Of a stretch of DNA of 64,000 nt, positions 26,706-35,964 are shown in pieces (position 1 is the first letter of the stretch; the number at the start of each line of letters is the position of its first letter). This stretch comes from Mucilaginibacter empetricola (GTDB lineage Bacteria > Bacteroidota > Bacteroidia > Sphingobacteriales > Sphingobacteriaceae), in the NCBI RefSeq assembly GCF_024808665.1, contig NZ_JANUBZ010000020.1, positions 1-64,000 on the forward strand, given 5' to 3'. A program made the position numbers and the translations under genes. Under the pieces are notes generated by a model. The model was not told where the DNA came from and did no database searches. It saw nothing but the letters and a program-made list of their open reading frames with translations.

Positions 26706-28940
26706 TTATTTTAAAGCGGTAACCATTGGCATACACATAGGTGCATTGGCTTTATGCTTAAAAGTAAGCTTTTTCAGGTGGATAACTTCAGCAATATTAT
26801 TGCCTTCGGTTATATGTAAAAACTGGTTTGGCGCTACATTTTTAAAATGTTGAATGGTATTGCTGCCAGCCCATCTGATCTCAATGTCATCGATGATTTT
26901 TGCCTGGCCTATGCCCAGCTCCTGCCGTAACGGGTTTGAACCGAAACTACCGCCGGAATTTACATCCTTATAAACGCTGCGCTTAACACCATTCTCGGTA
27001 AAGGTTACTTTTATGTTGCTGCCAATGGCGGCCTTGTTGGCCTTTACTCCTTCAAGTTTCAGACTAATGAAGTTGTTATTGCTTAGGCCGGGATTAACGT
27101 ATAACGAACTGGTGTACGAATCACCAACATAGGCGCCGCCCATTTCAATAAAGATATCCTGATTGCCGGTGTTTCTTAGATCGGCAAGGGCTACGCCATG
27201 TCCTTTTTGCAAATTGCCTGTACGCGATGAGGTGGTAACATCTGCAAACCTTTTGCCGTCAATATTTTTAAATAGTTTATTAGGCACCAATGATTTAAAA
27301 TCGGGATTGCCTGTGCCAAAATACATATCCGGGTAGCCATCATTGTCAATATCGCCAAAATTGCCGCCCATGCTGTATACTACTTTGTTAAGGCCGGTTT
27401 CCTTTGTTACATCGGTAAAAGTACCATTGTGATTATTACGGTACAGGTAAACATTGCCTGCATTGGGCTCAGGTTTGCCCATTCCTTCTGCACCGGCATA
27501 ATAGGCCAGGCTTTTGGTGAAATGATAATCACTTACTAAAATATCTGCCCAGCCATCATTGTTATAATCAAAAAACCAGGTGGTAAAAGTGCCTCTTTTG
27601 TTTTTATCAATGCCTGATTTGGCGGTAACATCTTCAAAATCAACACCTCCGCCTGATTTGCCTTTGTTTTTTAACAAATACTTTTGGCCGCTAAAGGTTG
27701 ATATGAATATATCCTGCCATCCATCGTGATTATAATCGGCAGCCGTTACACCTTTTACGTAAGATTTGATATCGCAATGAGCCTTTTGTGCTACTTCGGT
27801 AAATGTACCGTCGTGATTGTTGAGATATAACATGCAGGTGTGCCCGCCGTCCGCATCCATGTGTAACGAATTTTCTGTGCCGATAAACACATCCAGCCAG
27901 CCGTCATTATTAAAATCGGCCCAAACTGCTGCCTGTGTTGGCTGCAGAAATAATAATCCGCTTTGTATGGTTACATCAGTGAAAGTGCCATCGCCATTGT
28001 TACGCAATAAAGAACTTGGCTGATCGCCAAACCCCTGTGTATTCCAGGCGCCGCGCAATACAAAAATGTCCATATTGCCATCGTTGTTATAATCTGTTTG
28101 CTGGATATTTAATCCACCGGTAATACCTTTAAGTCCGCTTTGCTCGGTTAAATCGCTAAAAGTTCCATCTTTATTGTTCTGGAAATAATGCATCGGATCG
28201 CCCAATCCCCAGCCCGAGGTAACAATATCCAGGTAACCATCATTGTTAAAATCATCAACAATTACACCGCCGGCTTTGCCATTTATATTAAGGCCCAAAT
28301 CGGCAGCCATATCAGTAAAGGGTTTTACTTTAAATGCTGTGTCGGCATCTAAACCTGGTATTAAAAATTGTTTAGGCACATTGTTGGGATAGCCGCCAAG
28401 CGTCATAAAGGCAATATTGAGCAGCCATTTAGATTCCAGATCATCCGGGTGAGTGGTTAATATAGTTTCGTATGTCTCTATTGCTTTGGTTGATCCTGTT
28501 TTCTGTAGGTGTATACCGCCATCCTTTATTGGGAAGATGCACGAAGAACCATTGTGATTGAGCATGCAATTGGTGCGTTCGCCCACGCGCATATAGGCTA
28601 TACCCACATCGGGCATCAAGGCATCCAGGCCCATAAAGTCTGTTTTATTTATCAACTCCTGGTAGGTTTTAACAGACTGCTCCTCCTGACCCACCTTCAA
28701 TGCAAGTGAGGCCTTTAAATTCAATAACATCATGTTGTGCTCGTTGCCAGGTATTTTGAGCATAGAATCGCAACGCGCCATTTTGCTTTCGGGACTAAAC
28801 GGATTGGAAAAGCTGTTGCCTTTTTTAGTTAGCTCTGCAAGCAGATCAACCATTTGCTGATGCGATGATTTATGGCAAGAGCATATTGATAAAAATCCAA
28901 AGAAAGCAGCAGCCGCCCTTGTAATTTTTCTTCTGTTCAT
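26706..28940 (-). CDS. CRTAC1-type lipoprotein with VCBS/FG-GAP repeats and ASPIC/UnbV domain (copy 2)
   Basis: A 744-residue paralogue of the gene at 24396-26639. Domain order and the CMLNHNGSSCIFPI motif are the same. The last about 110 residues are nearly identical between copies (for example SRxTGNLQKGHGVA and the ASPIC domain), while the first about 80 residues are much more different. The lipobox is ICSC near residue 22. A tandem duplication with later gene conversion of the 3' halves would explain this. It is probably transcribed with copy 1. Confidence 0.88.
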   Translation of the reverse strand: MNRRKITRAAAAFFGFLSICSCHKSSHQQMVDLLAELTKKGNSFSNPFSPESKMARCDSMLKIPGNEHNMMLLNLKASLALKVGQEEQSVKTYQELINKTDFMGLDALMPDVGIAYMRVGERTNCMLNHNGSSCIFPIKDGGIHLQKTGSTKAIETYETILTTHPDDLESKWLLNIAFMTLGGYPNNVPKQFLIPGLDADTAFKVKPFTDMAADLGLNINGKAGGVIVDDFNNDGYLDIVTSGWGLGDPMHYFQNNKDGTFSDLTEQSGLKGITGGLNIQQTDYNNDGNMDIFVLRGAWNTQGFGDQPSSLLRNNGDGTFTDVTIQSGLLFLQPTQAAVWADFNNDGWLDVFIGTENSLHMDADGGHTCMLYLNNHDGTFTEVAQKAHCDIKSYVKGVTAADYNHDGWQDIFISTFSGQKYLLKNKGKSGGGVDFEDVTAKSGIDKNKRGTFTTWFFDYNNDGWADILVSDYHFTKSLAYYAGAEGMGKPEPNAGNVYLYRNNHNGTFTDVTKETGLNKVVYSMGGNFGDIDNDGYPDMYFGTGNPDFKSLVPNKLFKNIDGKRFADVTTSSRTGNLQKGHGVALADLRNTGNQDIFIEMGGAYVGDSYTSSLYVNPGLSNNNFISLKLEGVKANKAAIGSNIKVTFTENGVKRSVYKDVNSGGSFGSNPLRQELGIGQAKIIDDIEIRWAGSNTIQHFKNVAPNQFLHITEGNNIAEVIHLKKLTFKHKANAPMCMPMVTALK

Positions 28941-29062
28941 TTTTATATTTTTTTAAATCCGGCTTTTCTTAAAAGTGCCGGTATTTCAGTTTTTTAAATA
29001 GATTGAGAATTATAATGAGATATGGGTTTAGTTAAATTAAACAATGGATGGCATGATGCCCG

Positions 29063-29096
29063 TTAGTCATTAGCTATTTCAGTAGCCTATGACTAA
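29063..29096. other. 14-bp stem-loop in the 190-bp gap
   Basis: TTAGTCATTAGCTA (29063-29076) and TAGCCTATGACTAA (29083-29096) pair at 13 of 14 positions with a 6-base loop. It lies between the end of the membrane-protein gene (29133) and the start of the second CRTAC1-type gene (28940). No T-run follows on the minus strand, so it may be a processing site or weak terminator. Confidence 0.5.
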
Positions 29097-29132
29097 TAGC
29101 ACCAATAAGCTTATGCCCAGTAGATATTTAAT

Positions 29133-29687
29133 TTAAGAAACCAAAGTCATCCTATCGGGAGGCTGCCCCGGCCCGCTGATACACGAGTTGGGGATGAGTG
29201 AATGATCGGTTTGCTTTTTTTTCTGTAATGCAAACTGCGGAGTGCCGAACATATAATTTGCGGTAGGGAAATTATAGTCCATTATGGTTATTTTGCCGAA
29301 AGGCACGTGTTCTTTTCTGGGGACGGGAATATCTTTTATCTGCCTGGCATAAATAATGTTTCGCCCTGCCAGGTGGGTGGTTGAGTAATGGGGTATACAC
29401 ATCAGGTAAATGGCCTTTTGCGTTACCTTTATTTTTACATAATTATAGCTGGCGTTTGCAAATCGTACCTCTCCGCTTAAACTAACGTAACCTTTCACGT
29501 TGGGTACATGTTTTATGTTAGCAGGGATTTTTATTTCTGTAAGATCATCAACATTATAAAGATTTTTGCTTACCTGCTCGTTAAAAAACAGGTCGCTTTT
29601 ATAAACCAAATATTGATAAAACGCCAATTGCCCGCCTAAATTAAATAGGTGGATAACCAGGAGCGCTATAGCAATTTGCTTTTTCAA
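29133..29687 (-). CDS. single-pass membrane protein of Bacteroidota (copy 1)
   Basis: A 184-residue protein with one N-terminal membrane helix (about residues 5-25). The extracytoplasmic domain contains LYNVDDLTEIKIPANIKHVPN, an NYVKIKVTQKAIYLMCIPHY segment, IKDIPVPRKEHVPFGK and a short tail with PGQPPDR. The layout is shared with the protein at 31038-31586. I recall this family of unknown function elsewhere in Bacteroidota near envelope and metal-related genes, but no such partner is visible here. It lies 22 bp downstream of an AhpD-like gene, so co-transcription is likely. Confidence 0.72.
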   Translation of the reverse strand: MKKQIAIALLVIHLFNLGGQLAFYQYLVYKSDLFFNEQVSKNLYNVDDLTEIKIPANIKHVPNVKGYVSLSGEVRFANASYNYVKIKVTQKAIYLMCIPHYSTTHLAGRNIIYARQIKDIPVPRKEHVPFGKITIMDYNFPTANYMFGTPQFALQKKKQTDHSLIPNSCISGPGQPPDRMTLVS

Positions 29688-29709
29688 TTGATTGATTTAA
29701 AAGTTTCAG

Positions 29710-30249
29710 TTAAAATTTTCCATATCCTACATGGGCCATACGTTCCCCCATTTCGGCATAGGCTTCATTAGGGCCAGGTGCCCATGTACTCAGGCCATCA
29801 ACATAACGGTTATACATACAAAATGCAGCAGCAATTAATACGGTATCATGTATTTCCATGTCTGTTGCGCCATTTTCGCGTGCTGCTGCAACGTCTTCTT
29901 CGGTAACGTTTTTGCCGTTACGTTGTACCTGATGGGCAATATGCAATAATGCCCTTAATTTGTCAGAAACAGGTGTTTCGGGCAAGCCCGCTTTGATATC
30001 GTCAATCAGGCTTAAGCCCGATTTTAAGTGAGCTGCTGCCGCAGCCGCATGTGAGGTATGACAGAAATGGCAGCCGTTCCAATACGATACAGATGCTGCA
30101 ATGATCTCTCTTTCGCCACTGCTCAGGCTTGATGGGCCACGAAGAAGCAGCTCTGCCAAATCAGTTAATGCTTTGCCGGTATCAGTACGATAGTTTAAAA
30201 GACCTACTATGCCCGGTAGTTCTTCGTTTAATAATTTTATGTGTGCCAT
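29710..30249 (-). CDS. carboxymuconolactone decarboxylase/AhpD-like protein (copy 1)
   Basis: A 179-residue protein with the AhpD-like redox motif CHFCHTSH (Cys60, Cys63, His67) preceded by Glu46/Glu48 in SGEREIIA, in the peroxidase-related subfamily. Such proteins can act as thiol-disulfide or alkylhydroperoxidase-type enzymes. The second half has the conserved NVTEEDV and ATDMEIHDTVLIAAAFCMYNRYVDGL blocks. A paralogue with the same layout is directly upstream (30322-30888). Confidence 0.87.
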   Translation of the reverse strand: MAHIKLLNEELPGIVGLLNYRTDTGKALTDLAELLLRGPSSLSSGEREIIAASVSYWNGCHFCHTSHAAAAAAHLKSGLSLIDDIKAGLPETPVSDKLRALLHIAHQVQRNGKNVTEEDVAAARENGATDMEIHDTVLIAAAFCMYNRYVDGLSTWAPGPNEAYAEMGERMAHVGYGKF

Positions 30250-30331
30250 TTTAACTGGTTTATTAAGTTGAATAAGTTGATTGAGTTGGACTAAGTTGAT
30301 TAAGTTGATTGAAGAATCAACCTAATCAACT
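30250..30331. repeat. short AAGTTGATT repeat array with hairpin
   Basis: The 72-bp gap between the two AhpD-like genes is made largely of imperfect 9-10-bp repeats of the AAGTTGATT type. Its end folds into a hairpin: the arm at 30294-30310 pairs with 30315-30331 at 16 of 17 positions, with a GAAG loop. The right arm overlaps the last codons and stop of the upstream AhpD-like gene. Confidence 0.65.
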
Positions 30332-30888
30332 ACTTCAGCCACTTTAAAAGGGGCGGTATGGTATCCTTCGCGGGCGCGTTGTTCGCCCATCTTGTCGTAA
30401 AGTGCGGCATCATCCGGTTGCCAGGTAGCCAAACCGTCAACGTAGCGGTTGTACATGCAAAATGCAGCTGCAATTAATACGGCATCGTGTATTTCAATAT
30501 CGGTAGCACCTTCCTTGCGGGCCAGTTCAACATCGGCGGAGGTTACATTTTTGCCACCGCTTTGCACATGCGCTGCAATTTTTAATAATGCTTTCATTTT
30601 GCTGCTTATAGGAGCGGTGTCAGGATTATCAAGCACCTGTTTTACAATTTCGGCGTCGTTACCTAACTGATGCTGAGCTATTGCACCATGTATACTGCAG
30701 CAATATTTGCAGGTATTTAAACCGGATACATAGGTAGCAATCAACTCGCGTTCTCCCGCACTTAACGTTGGATGCGGGTTGTGAAGCAAGGTTTGCACCA
30801 GATCGTTTAGTGGTCCGGCAGTTTCCGGACGATATACAAACAAACTGCGGATGCCTGGAAACTCCTTCGGCAAATTAATATGTGGCAT
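30322..30888 (-). CDS. carboxymuconolactone decarboxylase/AhpD-like protein (copy 2)
   Basis: A 188-residue paralogue of the protein at 29710-30249. The redox motif is CKYCCSIH (Cys60, Cys63, His67), with an extra Cys64. The blocks GERELIATYV and ATDIEIHDAVLIAAAFCMYNRYVDGL are conserved. The last about ten residues (VAEVVD end) lie in the AAGTTGATT repeat. It probably forms an operon with copy 1. Confidence 0.87.
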   Translation of the reverse strand: MPHINLPKEFPGIRSLFVYRPETAGPLNDLVQTLLHNPHPTLSAGERELIATYVSGLNTCKYCCSIHGAIAQHQLGNDAEIVKQVLDNPDTAPISSKMKALLKIAAHVQSGGKNVTSADVELARKEGATDIEIHDAVLIAAAFCMYNRYVDGLATWQPDDAALYDKMGEQRAREGYHTAPFKVAEVVD

Positions 30889-31037
30889 ATTTTATGGTAT
30901 TAACGGTATTACTAAATTATTGCTCATTAAAATAAATCGGTTACTGGCGTCAATTAAAAAAGCTCAGTTCATGCTTAACAAATAGCTAATTATCACAGCC
31001 ATTAAAAAAGAATGTCGATTATAAAAAAGGGATAAAA

Positions 31038-31586
31038 TTAGCAGATACGCCGCGGCGGCTGATCGGGAATGGACAGATGGTGGCAGGCTAACCGTTGGGC
31101 CGGTTGGGCATCGCTCATCTGTATGGTTTTATAAAAGGAGTGAAATGTAAATTGATAAAAGGCAAAGTCAGATTTCCCTGATAGGGTGGTTTTGCTGTAA
31201 GGAACGTGATCCTTTTTAGGTACCGGGGTATGTTTAACCTGTTTGGCACCTATAATATTTTGGTTTAGCAAGCGTGTGGCATCATAATTAGGCACACACA
31301 TTAAATATAAGGTATGCCTGGTTATTCTCATTTTTACATAATTATAACTGGCATCACCAAACTGAATTTGACCGGCAATGTTTTCGTAGTCTTTCCAGTC
31401 GGCTATATTGGGCATATTTACCGGTATTTCAACTTCGGTTAAATCGCCTGTGTTGTATAGCCCTTTGCTGCTTTGTTCGTTAAAAAACTTGTTGGCCACG
31501 TACGAGAAATATTGGTGCACAGCCAACTGACCTGCTATGTTAAACAGGTAGATAGACAGCATTAATGCAGCAATAAGCTTTTTCAC
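31038..31586 (-). CDS. single-pass membrane protein of Bacteroidota (copy 2)
   Basis: A 182-residue paralogue of the protein at 29133-29687. Shared features are the N-terminal membrane helix (IAALMLSIYLFNIAGQLA), FFNEQSSKGLYNTGDLTEVEIP, NYVKMRITRHTLYLMCVPNY, VKHTPVPKKDHVPY and a tail with PDQPPRR. It is the first gene of the minus-strand duplicated block, 149 bp upstream of AhpD-like copy 2. Function unknown. Confidence 0.72.
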   Translation of the reverse strand: MKKLIAALMLSIYLFNIAGQLAVHQYFSYVANKFFNEQSSKGLYNTGDLTEVEIPVNMPNIADWKDYENIAGQIQFGDASYNYVKMRITRHTLYLMCVPNYDATRLLNQNIIGAKQVKHTPVPKKDHVPYSKTTLSGKSDFAFYQFTFHSFYKTIQMSDAQPAQRLACHHLSIPDQPPRRIC

Positions 31587-31705
31587 TAGTCGGTTACGCT
31601 AAAATTGGTTTTATAAATATGAGACTTATCCCTTAGCTTTCAAAATTTATTTTTTCATAATCGCCAGGTAAGCTGGCGATTCGCCAATAAAAAGCATTTA
31701 TTGCA

Positions 31706-31749
31706 AAAGCAAAAAGGCATTTGATACTTTTCAAATGCCTTTTTGCTTT
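31706..31749. terminator. terminator overlapping the end of parE
   Basis: Perfect 19-bp inverted repeat (31706-31724 and 31731-31749) with a 6-base loop. Its right arm reaches the parE stop region. On the minus strand the stem ends in a T-rich stretch, so it should terminate parE transcription. Confidence 0.82.
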
Positions 31750-33643
31750 ATACTGCTACCGGTAACCTTAAGTCCTCTATGTCTTCGGCTAGTAGTGGGT
31801 TAACGCTCTCGTCATCTTTTTCCACACGAAGGTTATTGACGATATGCTGCTGGCGGGCCGGTGTGTTTTTGCCCATAAAGTATTCGAGCAGGCCCTTAAT
31901 ATTGGCATCCTTTAATATAACCGGATCCAGCCGGATATCTTTACCAATAAATAGCCCAAACTCATCGGGCGATATCTCACCTAAACCTTTAAATCGTGTA
32001 ATTTCGGGTTTTGTTCCTAAGCGGGCTATGGCGTTGCGGCGTTCTTCATCACTATAACAATAAACCGTTTCTTTTTTATTACGCACCCTGAATAATGGTG
32101 TTTGCAGAATAAACACATGCCCGGCCTTAACCAAATCAGGAAAAAACTGCAGGAAGAAGGTCATAAGTAGTAAACGGATGTGCATACCGTCAACATCGGC
32201 ATCGGTGGCTACCACAATATTGTTGTATCTTAAATCGTCCAGCCCGTCTTCAATGTTCAGGGCGTGTTGTAGCAAGTTAAATTCCTCGTTTTCATAAACT
32301 ACCTTTTTGGTGAGCCCGAAACAATTCAGCGGTTTACCTTTTAAGCTGAAAACAGCCTGGGTCATTACATCGCGCGATTTGGTGATCGATCCACTGGCCG
32401 AGTCACCTTCGGTAATAAACAACGTTGTTTCCTGATGGCGTTCGTGACCTTCGCCAAAATGTAATTTGCAATCACGCAACTTGCGGTTATGCAGCGATGC
32501 TTTTTTTGCACGCTCGTTCGCTAGCTTTTTAATGCCTGCAATGTCCTTACGCTCACGTTCTGATTGTAATATGCGTTTCAATAAAGAATCGGCAACGGCT
32601 GTGTTTTTATGTAGATAGTTATCTAACTCTTTCTTTACAAAATCATTAATAAAGCCACGCACCGATGGTCCGTCAGGGCCAATATTTTGCGAGCCCAGTT
32701 TGGTTTTTGTTTGCGATTCAAATACAGGTTCCTGAACCTTTATAGCAATGGCCGCTACTATGGATGCGCGTACATCCGAAGCATCAAATTCCTTTTTATA
32801 AAATTCGCGGATGGTTTTTACCACCGCTTCGCGGAAGGCTGCCTGGTGCGTACCACCCTGTGTTGTGTTTTGTCCGTTTACAAACGAGTAGTATTCTTCG
32901 CCATATTGCTGCCCGTGAGTCATGGCTATTTCAATATCCTCACCTTTAAGGTGAATGATAGGATAGCGGATAGTTTCAGCATCAGTATTACGGGTGAGCA
33001 AATCAAATAAACCGCGTTCCGAAAAATATTTTTGTCCGTTAAAGTTTAAGGTAAGGCCCGAGTTAAGAAACACGTAGTTCCAGATCATACTCTCCACAAA
33101 CTCCGGAATAAACCGGTAATGTCTGAAAATGGTGTCATCCGGAAGGAAGTTGATTGCCGTACCGTTACGCTGGGTGGTTTCTTTTTCAGGCTCATCTTTT
33201 ATGAGTTCGCCTTTAGCAAATTCAGCCGATTTGGTGCGACCATCCCGGTATGATTGTACAATGAATGAGTTAGAGAGCGCATTAACCGCCTTGGTACCTA
33301 CACCATTTAATCCTACTGATTTTTGAAACGCCTTGCTATCGTATTTACCACCGGTATTAATTTTTGATACGCAATCAATCACCTTACCCAATGGTATACC
33401 GCGACCATAATCCCTTACAGAAACTTTATGGTCGCTCATATTCACTTCGATGGTTTTGCCGGCGCCCATCACAAACTCATCAATGGAGTTATCAATAATC
33501 TCTTTCAGCAATACATACACACCATCGTCATAGGCAGACCCATCGCCCAGTTTACCAATATACATTCCCGGCCGCAGGCGGATGTGTTCTTTCCAATCCA
33601 GCGAGCGGATACTATCATCACTATATTCTATAGGTTCAGCCAT
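31748..33643 (-). CDS. parE: DNA topoisomerase IV subunit B
   Basis: A 631-residue type IIA topoisomerase B subunit. The GHKL ATPase domain comes first (NSIDEF near residue 53, GRGIPLG near 80, [13 protein letters not shown] near 113). The TOPRIM domain carries [10 protein letters not shown] near residue 410 and the acidic pair in [10 protein letters not shown] near 483. Length and lack of a GyrB insert fit Bacteroidota ParE. The partner ParC is at 11079-13787, on the opposite strand. Confidence 0.93.
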   Translation of the reverse strand: MAEPIEYSDDSIRSLDWKEHIRLRPGMYIGKLGDGSAYDDGVYVLLKEIIDNSIDEFVMGAGKTIEVNMSDHKVSVRDYGRGIPLGKVIDCVSKINTGGKYDSKAFQKSVGLNGVGTKAVNALSNSFIVQSYRDGRTKSAEFAKGELIKDEPEKETTQRNGTAINFLPDDTIFRHYRFIPEFVESMIWNYVFLNSGLTLNFNGQKYFSERGLFDLLTRNTDAETIRYPIIHLKGEDIEIAMTHGQQYGEEYYSFVNGQNTTQGGTHQAAFREAVVKTIREFYKKEFDASDVRASIVAAIAIKVQEPVFESQTKTKLGSQNIGPDGPSVRGFINDFVKKELDNYLHKNTAVADSLLKRILQSERERKDIAGIKKLANERAKKASLHNRKLRDCKLHFGEGHERHQETTLFITEGDSASGSITKSRDVMTQAVFSLKGKPLNCFGLTKKVVYENEEFNLLQHALNIEDGLDDLRYNNIVVATDADVDGMHIRLLLMTFFLQFFPDLVKAGHVFILQTPLFRVRNKKETVYCYSDEERRNAIARLGTKPEITRFKGLGEISPDEFGLFIGKDIRLDPVILKDANIKGLLEYFMGKNTPARQQHIVNNLRVEKDDESVNPLLAEDIEDLRLPVAV

Positions 33644-33769
33644 TGAAGTTTGATGTTTTTATAAGATTAAAGCTTGTTTGAAAGAGCAAAGCAAGCCCCT
33701 GATTGGCAAAAATAATACTTGCACATCCAATTTTTATTTAAATGTGCTAACATATTAACATTAAACGGT

Positions 33770-34423
33770 CTATTGCCTGAATTTAAGACAGTTGCTGGCC
33801 CTGTTCATTTCTTTAAAAAATTCGGGCCCTTTTTCATTGGTAAAGCAAACTGCAATCAGTGTTCCGATATGGTTTTTTTGAAGTGCTATGAGCAGTGCGT
33901 ATTTATAATGCTTGGTTTCGGGCAAGTCGAGCAAAGTTAGCAGATACGATTTACCCGCATCCGCATTGTAGCGGGCCAATATGTTTGCCGGAATATTTCT
34001 GATAAAATAATTTTTATCGCCTGTAAAGGCTATCGCCTGCGCAGCGCCCATAGCGGTGTAAGAAGAATCGGGATTTGCCAGCTGTGCATTCGTGCTGTTG
34101 AGTAAACTTTGATAGCTGGTCCAGTCTTGTTTTTCTGATTTAACCCTGAACCATATTTCAAAATCACGGCCCGGAAGTTCCAGTGCATAGTCAAAAGAAA
34201 AGTCTTCATCATTCGGCGCCGGTATTTCTCTGAATCCTTTTGGATATATAAAAGTAAGGTTGGCTTCGGCCATCAGATGCAAAAAATCTTTTAATTGTTT
34301 ACTTGACGGGTGTTTTGTAGGCGTAGGGGCAGGCGGCTGCACTTGTGCAATTATTGTGTTAGCAATAAGCACCAGTAGCACAGTAATTAATAATTGCTTA
34401 ATTTGCCTCGGTATAGCTGCCAT
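33770..34423 (-). CDS. exported protein of unknown function
   Basis: About 217 residues starting at ATG 34423. A signal peptide ends near AIIAQVQPP, a short Pro/Thr-rich linker follows, then one domain (about 40-217) with FSFDYALELPGRDFEIWFRV and YNADAGKSYLLTLLDLPETKHYKYALLIALQKNHIGTL-type sequence. No family recognised. It is divergent from the permease at 34523. Confidence 0.65.
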   Translation of the reverse strand: MAAIPRQIKQLLITVLLVLIANTIIAQVQPPAPTPTKHPSSKQLKDFLHLMAEANLTFIYPKGFREIPAPNDEDFSFDYALELPGRDFEIWFRVKSEKQDWTSYQSLLNSTNAQLANPDSSYTAMGAAQAIAFTGDKNYFIRNIPANILARYNADAGKSYLLTLLDLPETKHYKYALLIALQKNHIGTLIAVCFTNEKGPEFFKEMNRASNCLKFRQ

Positions 34424-34522
34424 TTGCCACAAAAAACAATAGTATTAATTAACAATTAAAGAGGGTATTAATAGCAAATTTAAAATTTAAATTTAAAATA
34501 TAAACAATTCCATCAACTATAA

Positions 34523-35884
34523 ATGAGTATTAAGCCCAAACTTAATCGTTTTGATTTAAGTGTTATTGTAATAAGCCTGGTAATAGGCATGGGGATTTTT
34601 GCTGCGCCCAGTGAAGTAGCGCTTAAAGCAGGCAATGCCTGGATATTTTTTGGAGCCTGGATATTTGGTGGATTAGTTAGCCTGTGCGGTGCACTTACCT
34701 TTGCCGAAATTGGAGCCAGGTACCCTGCTACAGGTGGTTTCTATAAGGTTTTTTCGTACTGCTACCACCCGGCGTTTGCATTTATGATTAACTGGGTAGT
34801 GGTCATCAGCAACGCGGCATCGGTAGCGGCTATTGCATTGATAGGCGCCGATTATATCAGGCCTTTTTTATTACCCGTTAGTTTGCAAAATGATATGGGA
34901 ACTAAGATCATCACCATATCATCGGTACTGATTTTATACGTTATTAATTTTATAGGAATTAAAATGAGCGCCCGTGCGCAAACATTTTTAACAGCGTTTA
35001 AAATAGGTATGATCCTGCTGATATGCTCGGCAATTTTTAAAAGTAATGTGCCGCCTGCAATAGCCGTAGCTGCTGTGCCTGCCAGTCACAATGTAATAAT
35101 GGCTTTCGGGTTAAGCCTGGTGGCTGTTTTTTTTACTTGTACCGGCTACCAACAAACCATCAATTTTGGCGGCGATATTATTAATCCTAAAACCAATATC
35201 CCTAAAGCTATATTTTTTGGTATCACCGTAGTTATACTGCTTTATTTAGCCATTAACTATGTTTATTTTAAGGTACTTGGCATAGGTGGCTTACAGCAAA
35301 CACCGGCGCTGGCAGCAAAAATGGTTGGGATAATATTTGGCGATACCGGCTACAAAGTTACTTCGGTAATGATATTCCTTTCGGTATTGGCCTATGTAAA
35401 TGTCAATGTGCTTTCAAACCCACGGGTTTATTATGCCATGGCCGAAGACGGGATATTGCAACCCATATTTAAAAAGGTTAACGAAAAAACACAGGTACAG
35501 GAGTTTGGGATGAGCTTTTTTGTTGGCGCAATTATCATCATTCTCTTTTTCGTAGCCAGTTTTAGTGCGATGCTAAAATATGTAATGTTTTTTGATACCA
35601 TAGGGATGTCCTTTGCGGCTTTGTCTATTTTTATTTTGCGTAAAAAGACAAAGGAGCTTGACGGCACAGGTATTTACACGATTAAATGGTTCCCGCTGGT
35701 GCCTGCACTTTATGTTATTTCGTATTGGTTTGTAACCATCAGCATTTTTATCACTTTTAAAGATAATCCGTATGCTGTGTTGGTGTGTATTGCTGTTTAT
35801 TTAATTGGACTGCTTATTTATTATGCGGGGACTTATAAGCGGAAAGTAGCCTCACCTAAATCCTCTCCAAAGGAGAGGACTTAA
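34523..35884 (+). CDS. APC superfamily amino acid permease
   Basis: A 453-residue integral membrane protein with about twelve hydrophobic segments and the APC opening VIVISLVIGMGIFAAPSEVALKAGN (residues about 12-36). It probably transports amino acids or polyamines by proton symport or exchange; substrate not predictable. The last eleven residues (ASPKSSPKERT) and the stop codon are encoded by a palindromic repeat starting near 35851, so the C-terminal end is repeat-derived. Confidence 0.88.
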   Translation: MSIKPKLNRFDLSVIVISLVIGMGIFAAPSEVALKAGNAWIFFGAWIFGGLVSLCGALTFAEIGARYPATGGFYKVFSYCYHPAFAFMINWVVVISNAASVAAIALIGADYIRPFLLPVSLQNDMGTKIITISSVLILYVINFIGIKMSARAQTFLTAFKIGMILLICSAIFKSNVPPAIAVAAVPASHNVIMAFGLSLVAVFFTCTGYQQTINFGGDIINPKTNIPKAIFFGITVVILLYLAINYVYFKVLGIGGLQQTPALAAKMVGIIFGDTGYKVTSVMIFLSVLAYVNVNVLSNPRVYYAMAEDGILQPIFKKVNEKTQVQEFGMSFFVGAIIIILFFVASFSAMLKYVMFFDTIGMSFAALSIFILRKKTKELDGTGIYTIKWFPLVPALYVISYWFVTISIFITFKDNPYAVLVCIAVYLIGLLIYYAGTYKRKVASPKSSPKERT

Positions 35885-35910
35885 ACTTCGCGCTTTTTAA
35901 AGCCCTCTCA
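35851..35910. repeat. REP-like palindromic element at the permease 3' end
   Basis: A perfect 8-bp hairpin TCCTCTCC-AAA-GGAGAGGA (35861-35879) lies inside the permease coding end. Further on, the reverse complement of 35896-35907 reads GAGGGCTTTAAA, a 12-mer also found in the element at 44242-44253. The two elements therefore look like members of one dispersed extragenic repeat family. Confidence 0.6.
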
Positions 35911-35964
35911 CGTTAATTTTATTATTTTAGCGCCGTTGAAAAATTAAGGCACTGTTGATTAGGT

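Noticed and set aside
35878..35964. A small ORF after the permease
   Set aside because: Nothing beyond repeat-derived sequence and the leader of the next gene is seen.
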